A stretch of 64,000 nt of DNA, from NCBI RefSeq assembly GCF_900114975.1, contig NZ_FOUU01000002.1, forward strand, positions 294,649-358,648, in the 5' to 3' direction. Position numbers and translations under genes: made by a program. The DNA comes from Thermodesulforhabdus norvegica. Lineage in GTDB: Bacteria > Desulfobacterota > Syntrophobacteria > Syntrophobacterales > Thermodesulforhabdaceae. Shown here one piece after another: positions 10,301-18,110 of the stretch (within the stretch, counting starts at the first letter, position 1; each line of letters starts with the position of its first letter). The notes beneath the pieces are model-generated. The model worked only from the letters and a program-made list of their open reading frames with translations. It searched no databases and had not been told where the DNA came from.

Positions 10301-10399
10301 GTGGCAGGTGTCCTCACGAGGGTTGAGGCCTATAACAACGTAGTAAAGAATTACGAATTCCAGAGAAAAAGTGGGAACCGTCAGAAGATGGCCATGTAA
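7373..10399 (+). CDS. Double-headed BadF/BadG/BcrA/BcrD-type ATPase activase with DUF2229-like domain
   Basis: 1008 residues. Two ASKHA ATPase domains stand in tandem. The first has GLDIGS (5-10), MGGQDA (101-106) and cysteines 133 and 188. The second has GIDIGSTTT (331-339), GGQDSKY (430-436) and cysteines 453 and 493. In 2-hydroxyacyl-CoA dehydratase activators the equivalent cysteines hold a [4Fe-4S] cluster at the dimer interface, so one chain could form an internal pseudo-dimer. A further Cys group (613, 619, 623, 641) precedes a CoA-activase C-terminal region (DUF2229/COG3580-like: ETCFP, GRPYN, LTNFSCGPDS). The even longer fusions I recall carry an extra COG3581 part that is absent here. 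Known relatives use ATP to inject a low-potential electron into a partner enzyme. ATG 7373 was chosen over upstream starts because AAGGAG (7361-7366) sits 6 bp before it. Confidence 0.85.
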   Translation: MYYLGLDIGSVSINGMVVDEEGNIVEELPYRRHFGLVFEHFKDVLSLVRERYGSTLVSVALTGMHGELIARILDLPFEAETIAQVVGTVYVVPGVRTIISMGGQDALLFQIGYDPGSDGRRWYLEDFEMNGPCASGTGSFIDQQAERLAYSMYDKSWKPSQEQLQRVLDDFIELGLKSTSPAPVACRCTVFTKSDMIHLQNKGEPLMNIIAGLHYGNAANFVSNIVGNRTVKDPVVFIGGMASNRLQVRAFRHYFPGITVPPYHTSMGALGVALIAIERGWRKLPSKDLSAITTMDYDFPRTGPLRLELSRFDEDNSLKVRKRKKWEGFLGIDIGSTTTKYAFIDRSGRLLHKCYVPTRGKPIEVVQYLLGVLLETTKGECRILGLATTGSGRNVVGDFVDADLIVDEITAHARGAVYMDPEVDTIFEIGGQDSKYIRIDRGHPVDFDMNKVCAAGTGSFLHELANKMNINIVGEFQEIAMASESPIHLTERCTVFMESDLAGYAQKGASREDLIAGLCYAVVHNYLNRVVGRRPVGRRVMFLGGPSLNKAVVAAFERVLNRPIIVPRHREVMGAYGAALLVREMYERGEVTPRQRDLKKLSEASVSFQEVICRADPKCHNECKLKVYDFVGRKSIWGGDCGRYEVSHGKEKETVNYIGKRNSLFFDLMSRWDVVPGRISAGKKGLPVIGMPLGLHFWEWAPFWVVIFRELGFPLLLSPQTTQDIARKGVESVTAETCFPVMVFHGHVRWLSQRVDMLFLPNVINMPSYSEKEAGFFCPLVESGQYITRFALNLDPARIVKPTVYLNDPPEYIADRIVEAMPGSLKPDRALLTRIVKKAFDVQLGFREELLKIGREVISRSNGEEPIWVISGRPYNLYDVRLNLQLGKQLARRGIKAITLDFVDLSLEDMSDFPRMYWGFGSRILRAAKHIARHEGLYGVHLTNFSCGPDSFIEHFYRHVLSEKPALVLEFDEHTAVAGVLTRVEAYNNVVKNYEFQRKSGNRQKMAM

Positions 10400-10412
10400 T
10401 AAGGAGAAATCG

Positions 10413-11363
10413 ATGAAAGAGGCATTGCTGGAATACCTTGTTTGTCCTTCTTGCCTTCCCGAGGAGTACGAACTTAAGGCGCAAGATCTGGTGAGGGAAA
10501 GGGGAGAAATTGAGCGGGGAAGTTTGATATGCTCAAGATGCGGGAGAAATTTTCGGATCGAAGAGGGCATCGCTTATCTTACACCGGATCCTGACTGGAA
10601 ACCATCTCCTCAGAATAAGTACGAAACCCTACACGGCCTGTCTTCCTATCTCTGGAGCCATTATCACGACCTCATGGGTGAAAAACCGGTGATCAACACG
10701 GGAAGCCTGCCCTACTCGGCATGGGCGGACATGGTCACTGAAGCCGGAGGGATGTGCCTTGATATCGGATGTGCAGTCGGGCGTTTTGCTCTGGAGGTCT
10801 CGCGGAAGTGCGACTTCGTTGTGGGAATTGACCTTTCGGTGACCTTTATAAAAGCAGCCCGAAGGCTTGCCAGGGATGGCAGGTTGAGGGCGAAATTGGT
10901 TCAGGAAGGTAATATGGTTACAGAACGGGAGATCATCCTTCCCGGAGAGTGGAGCCCCGAAAGAGCCGAATTTATCGTTGCAGATTGCCTCAGGTTGCCC
11001 TTTCGGAGTAATATGTTCCGTGTTGTGACCTCTCTTAATGTCATCGATAAGGTTCCATCTCCGCTGGCTCACATGAAAGAGTTAAACCGTGTTGCGAAAC
11101 TCCGGGACGCCGAGTGCCTGGTGGCCGATCCTTTTTCCTGGTCTCCCGATGTAGCGCCCCCCGATGAATGGCTTGGCGGAAAGAGCGACGGCCTTTTTGC
11201 CGGTTACGGTATTGACAACGTTAGGAAGGTCCTTGAAGGGGTTCATGAAGTAATTTCACCGCCCTGGAGGGTGGAACATCAGTCACATCAACCCTGGATA
11301 ATAAGAAACCACAGGAACCATTACGAATACATTATAAGTTACTATGTGAAAGCGAGAAGATAA
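10413..11363 (+). CDS. SAM-dependent methyltransferase with N-terminal zinc ribbon
   Basis: 316 residues. The N-terminus is a Trm112-like zinc ribbon: C11-x2-C14 and C40-x2-C43 (SLICSRCGRNF). The second part is a class I SAM methyltransferase, with motif I CLDIGCAVGRF near 115-125, an acidic VVGIDLS at the end of strand 2, FIVADCLRLPF and VTSLNVIDKV. It starts 13 bp after the activase with AAGGAG at 10401-10406. The substrate is unknown; the sequence does not show whether it modifies a small molecule, a cofactor or a protein of this cassette. Confidence 0.8.
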   Translation: MKEALLEYLVCPSCLPEEYELKAQDLVRERGEIERGSLICSRCGRNFRIEEGIAYLTPDPDWKPSPQNKYETLHGLSSYLWSHYHDLMGEKPVINTGSLPYSAWADMVTEAGGMCLDIGCAVGRFALEVSRKCDFVVGIDLSVTFIKAARRLARDGRLRAKLVQEGNMVTEREIILPGEWSPERAEFIVADCLRLPFRSNMFRVVTSLNVIDKVPSPLAHMKELNRVAKLRDAECLVADPFSWSPDVAPPDEWLGGKSDGLFAGYGIDNVRKVLEGVHEVISPPWRVEHQSHQPWIIRNHRNHYEYIISYYVKARR

Positions 11364-11378
11364 GTTAAGGGGAGAATC

Positions 11379-13448
11379 ATGATAAAACACACCGTATGCA
11401 GGCTCTGTTCGGCATGTTGCCCGGCTGAGGTTAAAGTCGAGGACGGAAAACTAATTGGGGCAACCAGAAAATCTTTTTTGCCTCCGGAGAAGCGGCTTGT
11501 ATGTCCCAAGTTGCTTGCCGCTCCCGAGATAGTTTATTCACCGGAGCGGATCACGAACCCGATCATACGTGACAGAAAAACCGGTAAAACCCGGGAGGTT
11601 TCCTGGGAAGATGCCATGGGTTTTATAGCCGATCGACTCCAGAAAATCAAAGATCGTCACGGCCCTCAGGCCGTTGCATGGCTTCGAGGCATGGCAGCCG
11701 ATTGGGGAACACCCTGGGACTATGCAAACAGATTGATGAACGCTTTTGGGTCGCCAAACACCATAGGTAATGGATCGGTATGCCACGTCGCAAGGGAAAT
11801 GGCCCACTGGTATGTTTATGGGGCCATGACCATACCCATGGTGAAAGAAGCTAAATGCATAGTAATCTGGGGGAAAAACGACAGGAATACTGCTCCCGGT
11901 ATGGCCGAAGCAATTCTCTTTGCCAGGGAAAAAGGGGCGAAGCTTATCGTGGTGGATCCGGTAAGAACTTTTTTCGGCAGACGGGCCGACATCTGGTTAC
12001 CCGTCAAGCCGGCCCACGATGGCTTGCTGGTCATGGCAATGTTGAGGCTCATCGTAGAAAAAGGATGGCTTGATAGGTCCTTTATTGACTCTTACTCCCA
12101 TGGTTTTGATCGACTCTGCGATGTGCTTAACCGCTTTTCACTCGATGAAGTTTCAAAAAAAGTCTGGCTCTCAAAGGAAGACATAGAAAAAGCCGCAAAA
12201 TTATACGCAACTGGCAAACCTGCCTGCATAATAGACGGAAACGGGCTGGATATGCAGCTTGAGGTCTTTGATACAACCAGGGCAATAGCCATGCTCAGGG
12301 CGATTACCGGAAACATCGACGTTCCCGGCGGTGACTTCATTCCTCAGCCCGTTCCCGTTAGAAACATTCAGTTAAGGGATGAACTTCCGGAAGGGATCAG
12401 GCCCATCACGTCCGATTATTCCCTTTTTGATAACTTCCATCCAAACTGGGGACGGCATGCTCAGTCGTGCCTCATTGATGCCATTCTTGACGAAAAGCCT
12501 TATGCCGTTAAAGCCCTTGTGGTCCAGTCGGGCAATCCGGTGGTTACAATGACGGAATCATCCAGAGTCAGAAAGGCCTTTGAAAAGCTGGACTTTATGG
12601 TCTGCATCGATCCTTTTCGAAATCGCACATCCCATTACGCAGACGTTATCCTGCCGGCCACAACCTGTTTCGAAAAGACCCAGATTAATCGGGCTTACTT
12701 GCGTAATGCTCTCGTAATCCTGCAGGATGCAGTTATAGGACCTGTTGGAAACAGCTGGCCGGATTGGAAAATAATCTTTGAACTGGCAAAATTCCTGGGC
12801 CTAGGTAAGTTTTTCCCATGGGAATCCGTAGACGAGGCCCTGAACTATCAACTCGAGCCTGCAGGAATTACCGTTGAGGATTTAAGAAAGAATCCGGACG
12901 GTATATGGGTGGAAGAGTTGCGTTACGAAAAATACAAAAGTGAAGGCTTCAATACGCCCAGCGGTAAAGTAGAGTTTGCGTCAAAAACTCTGGAAGAGGC
13001 AGGGTATCCGGCAGTTCCTTTTGAAAAGGGTTTTTCCGATGAGCCGATCAGTTTTGCCGAATTAGTTGATGACAATTCAGGGGGTAATGTACTCATCGGG
13101 ATAAGCGGTGAGCGAACAAATCGTTACACTCACACCCAATTCCATAATGTGCCCTTCCTGAGAAAGCTTGAACCCGAGGGATTTGTAGAAATCCATCCGC
13201 AGGATGCTGAAAGACTGGGAATAGAAGACTTTGCCGTGGTTTCCATAACGACTCCAAAAGGACAGGTTAAAATGAAAGCCCGCAGGTCCGATGTGGTGAG
13301 ACCGGGTGTGGTGCGTATTGCCTGGGGATGGGGAGAAGTTAATGAAGAGTGCGGGGTTAACAACCTGACCGATGACTCTCGCCGTAACCCCCTAACCTGC
13401 ACGCCCTCAAATCGGAGCTTTTATTGTCGTGTGGATAAAGTGAAATGA
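11379..13448 (+). CDS. Molybdopterin-dependent oxidoreductase (DMSO reductase family)
   Basis: 689 residues. The N-terminal [4Fe-4S] motif is C7-x2-C10-x3-C14-x27-C42. The GNGSVCHVA segment near residue 134 offers Cys as the likely Mo/W ligand, so it is not a selenocysteine enzyme. PVKPAHDGLLVMAML and the C-terminal molydopterin dinucleotide-binding domain (RYTHTQFHN, FVEIHPQDAERLGI, DVVRPGVVRI) are all present. There is no Tat signal, so a cytoplasmic location is likely. No small Fe-S or membrane subunit follows. It ends the 4457-13448 cassette, 15 bp after the methyltransferase. Substrate not inferable; the family includes thiosulfate/polysulfide reductases, formate dehydrogenases and non-redox enzymes such as acetylene hydratase. 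Confidence 0.85.
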   Translation: MIKHTVCRLCSACCPAEVKVEDGKLIGATRKSFLPPEKRLVCPKLLAAPEIVYSPERITNPIIRDRKTGKTREVSWEDAMGFIADRLQKIKDRHGPQAVAWLRGMAADWGTPWDYANRLMNAFGSPNTIGNGSVCHVAREMAHWYVYGAMTIPMVKEAKCIVIWGKNDRNTAPGMAEAILFAREKGAKLIVVDPVRTFFGRRADIWLPVKPAHDGLLVMAMLRLIVEKGWLDRSFIDSYSHGFDRLCDVLNRFSLDEVSKKVWLSKEDIEKAAKLYATGKPACIIDGNGLDMQLEVFDTTRAIAMLRAITGNIDVPGGDFIPQPVPVRNIQLRDELPEGIRPITSDYSLFDNFHPNWGRHAQSCLIDAILDEKPYAVKALVVQSGNPVVTMTESSRVRKAFEKLDFMVCIDPFRNRTSHYADVILPATTCFEKTQINRAYLRNALVILQDAVIGPVGNSWPDWKIIFELAKFLGLGKFFPWESVDEALNYQLEPAGITVEDLRKNPDGIWVEELRYEKYKSEGFNTPSGKVEFASKTLEEAGYPAVPFEKGFSDEPISFAELVDDNSGGNVLIGISGERTNRYTHTQFHNVPFLRKLEPEGFVEIHPQDAERLGIEDFAVVSITTPKGQVKMKARRSDVVRPGVVRIAWGWGEVNEECGVNNLTDDSRRNPLTCTPSNRSFYCRVDKVK

Positions 13449-13589
13449 TTGTAAGCTCTTCCAGATTAGAAGGCCTGAGAAATTACTTGATCGGGAAGCA
13501 AAAGCCTCCGTTATCCGTGGTAAGCTCTGTGGTGCCCGGTTTATGTTTGAGATCCTGAAGGTCACGGGATAGAGTTCTGAATAGTGACA

Positions 13590-13619
13590 GGGGACGCCTG
13601 AAGGGCATCCCCTCTTTTT
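13590..13619 (+). terminator. Rho-independent terminator after the molybdopterin oxidoreductase
   Basis: GGGGACGCC and GGGCATCCCC form a stem with one internal mismatch and a TGAA loop, followed by TCTTTTT. It lies between two convergent genes and most likely closes the six-gene cassette. Confidence 0.75.
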
Positions 13620-13629
13620 GCCCGGCAGC

Positions 13630-14361
13630 TCAACCGTTTCTGTTTTGCCCTTCCGGGAAACCCTGCAAAACCTCGTTATTCTTCTTCATCTCCCTTGCTA
13701 CCATCTGCTGGAAAAGCCCTAAAACGATATAAAAGTTCTCTTTCACCGAGCCGCGTCCCTGGAGCATAGGGCCGTGTCCCGGTGCAAGGAATTCGGTATC
13801 CAGTTGAACCAGTTTTTCTATGCTCTGTATCAATGCCACCGGATCGGCGCCGGGCAGATCAAAACGGCCGAAGCTTTGCACGAAGATAACATCGCCCGTG
13901 AAGAGAACCCTGCCGTCTTCCCAGTAAAAAGAAAGGGATCCCGGAGCATGTCCTGGAGTGTGTATTACCTGAAAGGAGTAAGGGCCGACCTTAAGGTTTC
14001 CCTCCGTCACAAAGAAATCAACCTCGAACTTTGGAAGAGTCTTTCCCGTTGCGTCTTCCCAGATTTGTCCGAACTGCTCGATGAAATCCAGAGCATCCGG
14101 GTGCAGGGCGATCAGGGCCGGCCTCTGATTCCATGCAGCAATACCTTCCATGTGGTCCGGATGAGGATGTGTTACGAGGACAAGGCTTATGTCGTCAAAG
14201 GATATGCCGTCTTCTTTCATCTTCTGCTCGAGCCTGGGTAATAAATGATAGTGACCCGGATCTATAAGAATTTTTTCCTTTTTGCCGATTACATAACTGT
14301 TGCAGTTGTTTTCCGTCATACTTTCCCAGGGATAAACGAAGAATTCGTCTGTAAGCTTCAT
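13630..14361 (-). CDS. Metallo-beta-lactamase fold hydrolase
   Basis: 243 residues. HPHPDH (65-70) supplies the zinc-binding HxHxDH motif, with HTPGHAPGS near 135 and FTGDVIF near 155 as further ligand positions, giving a glyoxalase-II-like dinuclear site. No extra domain is visible. AGGAGG precedes ATG 14361, and the start overlaps the stop of the upstream gene as ATGA. Possible roles are thioester or lactone hydrolysis. The neighbouring CoA-transferase gene is suggestive of CoA-ester metabolism but not proof. Confidence 0.8.
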   Translation of the reverse strand: MKLTDEFFVYPWESMTENNCNSYVIGKKEKILIDPGHYHLLPRLEQKMKEDGISFDDISLVLVTHPHPDHMEGIAAWNQRPALIALHPDALDFIEQFGQIWEDATGKTLPKFEVDFFVTEGNLKVGPYSFQVIHTPGHAPGSLSFYWEDGRVLFTGDVIFVQSFGRFDLPGADPVALIQSIEKLVQLDTEFLAPGHGPMLQGRGSVKENFYIVLGLFQQMVAREMKKNNEVLQGFPEGQNRNG

Positions 14362-15260
14362 TCAAACCTCCTGTTATAGAAATAGTGCTGCAGGCACCGC
14401 CGAATGTTGGATGTTATCCCCTTTCTGGCATTTATCAAATATATACCGTTGTCGAGGTAAAACAACTCTCTGACCAATCGCACCGGCTCTCTGCCCGTCG
14501 CTTCTTCAAAGAGCTTCACGATTTTGTCCTTCATTCTTAATTCCGTATCAACCAGAAAAAAGGCCAGATCAGGTGATAGATCCTCAAGCCTGTTTATGAA
14601 AGATTCGACATGGGGAAGTTCAACGCCTCTCGGAGGACTCGATTTAACCTCCACATAAACCAGCTTCCCATGGCAGCCGGCCACCACATCGTAGTCTCCA
14701 CCGTGCTTTGTGTTCTTGAGTTTTACGGCGAAAAGTGCAGGGGCATAGAACTCCCGTACGAATATTTCCGCAATGTACCATTCCAGGGTTGAGCCAAAGC
14801 TTCTTACTTTTGGGCCCGTGTATCTAAAAGCAAAGCTGTTATCTTCGATCTCTACCAGTCCCGCCAGAGAAAGAAAATTGATATATTGCCTTGCGGTCCT
14901 GGTGGAGCAGTAACGGCTCAGGTTGCGCCAGTCTTCACCGTGGTCTCTGTGCAGAAGATCACGGAGAAAAAGCCTGAAGGAATATTTCTTCAAAAGCCCG
15001 TAATAGCGATCATAAAGCTCCTGTCTGGGCCTTTGCGGAAGAATTACTTCTGACATGTCTCCAAAGGACAGAACGGAATGCCCCCTCTGGGTTAATATTC
15101 GCAACACGGGATGCCTTTCAGGAAGCGGCTCGGCGGGCTCATTTATAAAATGTAAAACCCTGTCTATTTCTCGTTGCAATTCATAGCACGTCAGGCTCAA
15201 CTCCCGGAGCTGTTTTTCTATTTCCTCAATTCTGGAGATTAAATCTCTGTTATCTTCCAT
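14358..15260 (-). CDS. PD-(D/E)XK-like nuclease-fold protein of unknown function
   Basis: 300 residues if begun at ATG 15260, which overlaps the upstream gene by 11 bp; a longer frame runs further into that gene but lacks a better start. Residues 5-40 are a predicted coiled coil. A winged-helix-like middle part follows (SRYCSTRTARQYINFLSLAG, 115-134). The C-terminal third has GGDYDV (187-192) and VYVEVKSS (201-208), that is D-x(n)-E-x-K with D189/D191, E204 and K206, the signature of the restriction-endonuclease-like fold. It may bind or cut DNA, but no restriction or defence partner is next to it. I do not recognise a named family. Confidence 0.55.
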   Translation of the reverse strand: MEDNRDLISRIEEIEKQLRELSLTCYELQREIDRVLHFINEPAEPLPERHPVLRILTQRGHSVLSFGDMSEVILPQRPRQELYDRYYGLLKKYSFRLFLRDLLHRDHGEDWRNLSRYCSTRTARQYINFLSLAGLVEIEDNSFAFRYTGPKVRSFGSTLEWYIAEIFVREFYAPALFAVKLKNTKHGGDYDVVAGCHGKLVYVEVKSSPPRGVELPHVESFINRLEDLSPDLAFFLVDTELRMKDKIVKLFEEATGREPVRLVRELFYLDNGIYLINARKGITSNIRRCLQHYFYNRRFE

Positions 15261-17166
15261 CTGACGGCAGATCCACCAGGCAAAGGTCCGTTGGGGTATC
15301 GAGGAAGAGTCGTATTTCGTAAACATCGTCTGCAAGAGTTATTCTAACCAGATAGCCCAGAGCCTCAAAGACTCCGAAGACTTTTTCCTGTCCCTTTGTA
15401 ACATAGGCGACGAAGGTCTTAATTCCTGCATTTCGACCGATTTCCGCAAGCCTCTGAAGCAGAAAGGTTCCCACACCGCGGCGTCCGTAATCGGGATGTA
15501 CGGCAAAGTCAACTTCTGCTGTCATGAGTTCTTCGTCTAAAACATATCCCCCCATGGCTACAACCCGCTCATGCCCCGGAAGACCGTCAATTCCCAGCAA
15601 AACCATCTTGGAGCGATAGTCGATATGGAGAATTTCCTGAACGTTGTATTTGGGGTAAACCTTCATCAGAGACAGGAACCTGACGTAAGGTTCTTCCCTG
15701 GGCAGGGACGCCAGAAAGTTCCTCACTATGGTTTCGTCGGAAGGGCGGACCGGCCTGAAGGTCAGTTCCAGATCGCCGTCAAACAACTGTTTAACTTCCA
15801 GGTTTTCCGGGTAAAAACTGATCCCCACGGGGTATATCTCGCGCCTCAGGTAATTAAGGCGATAAGCCTCCTGGAGCAGTTCCTCCCGAAAGTCCGGGTG
15901 GGCAATATTTATAAGCTCAAGAGTCCTCTCCCTCAGGCTTTTCCCCATCAGATAAGCCGTTCCGTATTCTGTTACCACGTATTCAACACCAGCCCTCGTT
16001 GTCACAACTCCGCTTCCCTCCGTCAGGGTGGGCACAATGCGGGATTTGCTGCCGTCTATTGTGGTTGACGGAAGCACCACAATAGATCGTCCTCCCTCGG
16101 AATGCCTTGCCCCCCGAAGGAAATCCACGGCTCCACCGACACCGCTGTAGATCTCATAACCGACCGAATCGGCACAAACCTGCCCGCTTAGGTCCACTTC
16201 AAGAGCCGAGTGTATGGTGGTCATCTTGCGATTCTGGGCAATAATCCTGTAGTTGTTGGTGTAATCGACGGGGTGAAATTCAACGAGGGGGTTATTGTGA
16301 ACAAAGCGGTACAGCTTTTCCGTTCCTGCGCAAAAGCTGGCTATAATCTTTCCCGGGTGCAATGTCTTCTTCTCGTTGGTGATAACTCCCTTTTCAATGA
16401 GGTAGAGATAGGGATCCGTGAGCATGTCTGTATGCACACCGAGATCTTTCTTGCCCTCAAGAGCATAGAGGCAGGCACTTGACAGACTACCCACTCCGAC
16501 CCTCAGTGTTGCCTCGTCTTCAACCAGTTCGGCCACATGATGGCCTATCATCCGGGCAATTTCGTTTACAACAGGTGGAGGCATCTCCAGTATGGGTTCG
16601 TCGTGTTCAACGATGGCGTCTATGTTGTTTACATGGATGAAGGAATCTCCTAATGTGCGGGGCATACTGGCGTTTACCTGGGCAATCACGTAGCGTGCGC
16701 ATTCCGTGGCAGGTTTGACTATGTCCACGGCGACCCCGTAGCTACAAAATCCGTGCTCGTCCGGTGGAGATACCTGGATCAGGGCAACGTCCACCGGCAG
16801 GATGTTGTTTCTGAAAAGGGTGGGCACATCGGATAAATTTATCGGGGTATAATCGGCACGCCCCTCTGCTACGGCTTCTCTCGAAGATGCGGCCACAAAA
16901 AACGATTTTAATCGACACTTTTCCTGAAAACACGCGTCGGTATAGCGGGTCCTTCCCAGACTGAGAATGTGGAGTATCTCAATGTCTGCCAGATAGGACA
17001 TTTGCTCCACAAGTTTCTCCACAAGATACTGAGGCTCACCGCACCCCGAGCCGATAAACACCCGTTGGCCTCTTTTAATGGCCCTCAGGGCTTTTTCGGC
17101 CGGCATTTTCTTTTGCTGATAGGAACCGCGCCAGTCGATCAGCGAAAGAGCCGGTTTTGCAACCAT
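15250..17166 (-). CDS. Acetyl-CoA hydrolase/CoA-transferase fused to a GNAT acetyltransferase domain
   Basis: 638 residues. Residues 1 to about 470 resemble the acetyl-CoA hydrolase/4-hydroxybutyrate CoA-transferase family: VFIGSGCGEPQYL, an SALEVDLSGQV segment, SGVGGAVDFLRGA, then GSGVVTTRAGVEYVVTEYG. Residues from about 490 form a GNAT domain (RPVRPSDE, AEVDFAVHPDYGRRGVGTFLL with the acetyl-CoA pyrophosphate loop RRGVG). Such fusions occur in anaerobic Desulfobacterota. The CoA-transferase part probably moves CoA between acetate or another acyl group and a partner acid; the GNAT part could acetylate a protein. AAAGGGAC lies just before ATG 17166. The downstream gene overlaps its 3' end. Confidence 0.85.
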   Translation of the reverse strand: MVAKPALSLIDWRGSYQQKKMPAEKALRAIKRGQRVFIGSGCGEPQYLVEKLVEQMSYLADIEILHILSLGRTRYTDACFQEKCRLKSFFVAASSREAVAEGRADYTPINLSDVPTLFRNNILPVDVALIQVSPPDEHGFCSYGVAVDIVKPATECARYVIAQVNASMPRTLGDSFIHVNNIDAIVEHDEPILEMPPPVVNEIARMIGHHVAELVEDEATLRVGVGSLSSACLYALEGKKDLGVHTDMLTDPYLYLIEKGVITNEKKTLHPGKIIASFCAGTEKLYRFVHNNPLVEFHPVDYTNNYRIIAQNRKMTTIHSALEVDLSGQVCADSVGYEIYSGVGGAVDFLRGARHSEGGRSIVVLPSTTIDGSKSRIVPTLTEGSGVVTTRAGVEYVVTEYGTAYLMGKSLRERTLELINIAHPDFREELLQEAYRLNYLRREIYPVGISFYPENLEVKQLFDGDLELTFRPVRPSDETIVRNFLASLPREEPYVRFLSLMKVYPKYNVQEILHIDYRSKMVLLGIDGLPGHERVVAMGGYVLDEELMTAEVDFAVHPDYGRRGVGTFLLQRLAEIGRNAGIKTFVAYVTKGQEKVFGVFEALGYLVRITLADDVYEIRLFLDTPTDLCLVDLPSDGR

Positions 17167-17172
17167 GTCCCT

Positions 17173-17970
17173 TTAACTCCCGTTAGTTTTGCGCTTTTTG
17201 AGCAGGATTATAACCGATGACCCTGCCAGTATCATCCCGGCACACAGAACCTGGCCCATGCTGAAAAAACCGAGAATGAAACCTATCTGAGGATCCGGTT
17301 CACGGAAAAATTCCAGGATGAAACGTATGGTTCCGTAACATATCAAAAAAAGAGCCACCATCATTCCATCGGCCAGGTTTTTCTTCTGCATCTTCCACAG
17401 AATTGCAAAAAGAATAAGCCCCTCACCGAAGGCCTCGTAAAGCTGAGAAGGGTGTCTGGGAAAGGGCCCACCCATGGGGAAAACCATTGCCCATGGGACC
17501 TCTGTAATCCGGCCGTAAAGCTCGCCGTTTATGAAGTTGCCGATGCGACCGAGGCCAAGTCCGATGGGGGCCGCTACCACAACACAATCGGCAACTCCCC
17601 AAAAAGGCAGACCTTTCTTTCTGCAGAAAATATAGCCGGCCAGCACAGAGCCTATAAGCCCTCCGTGGAAGGACATTCCGCCATGCCATAGGGCTATTAT
17701 TTCCAGAGGGTGGGAGAGGTAATAGTCAAAGTAGGGGTACTGGTAAAAAACCAGATGTCCTGCCCGTGCTCCAACGATAAGACCCAGGGCAACCCAGAAA
17801 AGCAGATCCTGCAGGGTTGCTCCCTGAAGTCCCAGTGAACGACTTTTTTCCTGCCTTGGGATAACGAAGTAGGCTGCGATAAAACCAAGAAGATACATTA
17901 AACCGTACCATCGAATGTGAAAAGGGCCAATGCGAACTATGTCAGGATCTATATGAGGATAGGGGATCAT
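17173..17970 (-). CDS. lgt: Prolipoprotein diacylglyceryl transferase
   Basis: 265 residues, inner-membrane enzyme that moves diacylglycerol from phosphatidylglycerol to the lipobox Cys of prolipoproteins. The N-terminus MIPYPHIDPDIVRIGPF and RWYGLMYLLGF are typical, and the Lgt signature region GRIGNFINGELYGR is complete. HGGMSFHGGLIG carries the conserved His. Six to seven hydrophobic segments are visible. It lies 6 bp upstream of the CoA-transferase fusion on the same strand. Confidence 0.95.
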   Translation of the reverse strand: MIPYPHIDPDIVRIGPFHIRWYGLMYLLGFIAAYFVIPRQEKSRSLGLQGATLQDLLFWVALGLIVGARAGHLVFYQYPYFDYYLSHPLEIIALWHGGMSFHGGLIGSVLAGYIFCRKKGLPFWGVADCVVVAAPIGLGLGRIGNFINGELYGRITEVPWAMVFPMGGPFPRHPSQLYEAFGEGLILFAILWKMQKKNLADGMMVALFLICYGTIRFILEFFREPDPQIGFILGFFSMGQVLCAGMILAGSSVIILLKKRKTNGS

Positions 17971-18044
17971 TACAACTGTTCACTCCCTGTGATCTGAAAA
18001 AAGTTTTCGCTACATTTTACGAAGGACGGCCCGGGAAGGAAATA

Positions 18045-18071
18045 GAAAAGCGGGGTGTTTCCCCGCTTTTC
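18045..18071 (-). terminator. Rho-independent terminator downstream of hsp20
   Basis: AAAAGCGGGG and CCCCGCTTTT form a perfect hairpin with a short loop. The flanking A/T symmetry would give a U-rich tail on either strand. It sits between hsp20 and lgt, 40 bp after the hsp20 stop. Confidence 0.7.
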
Positions 18072-18110
18072 GCTCACCATCGGAGCGACCACCTACTGGT
18101 GACCGCAACT

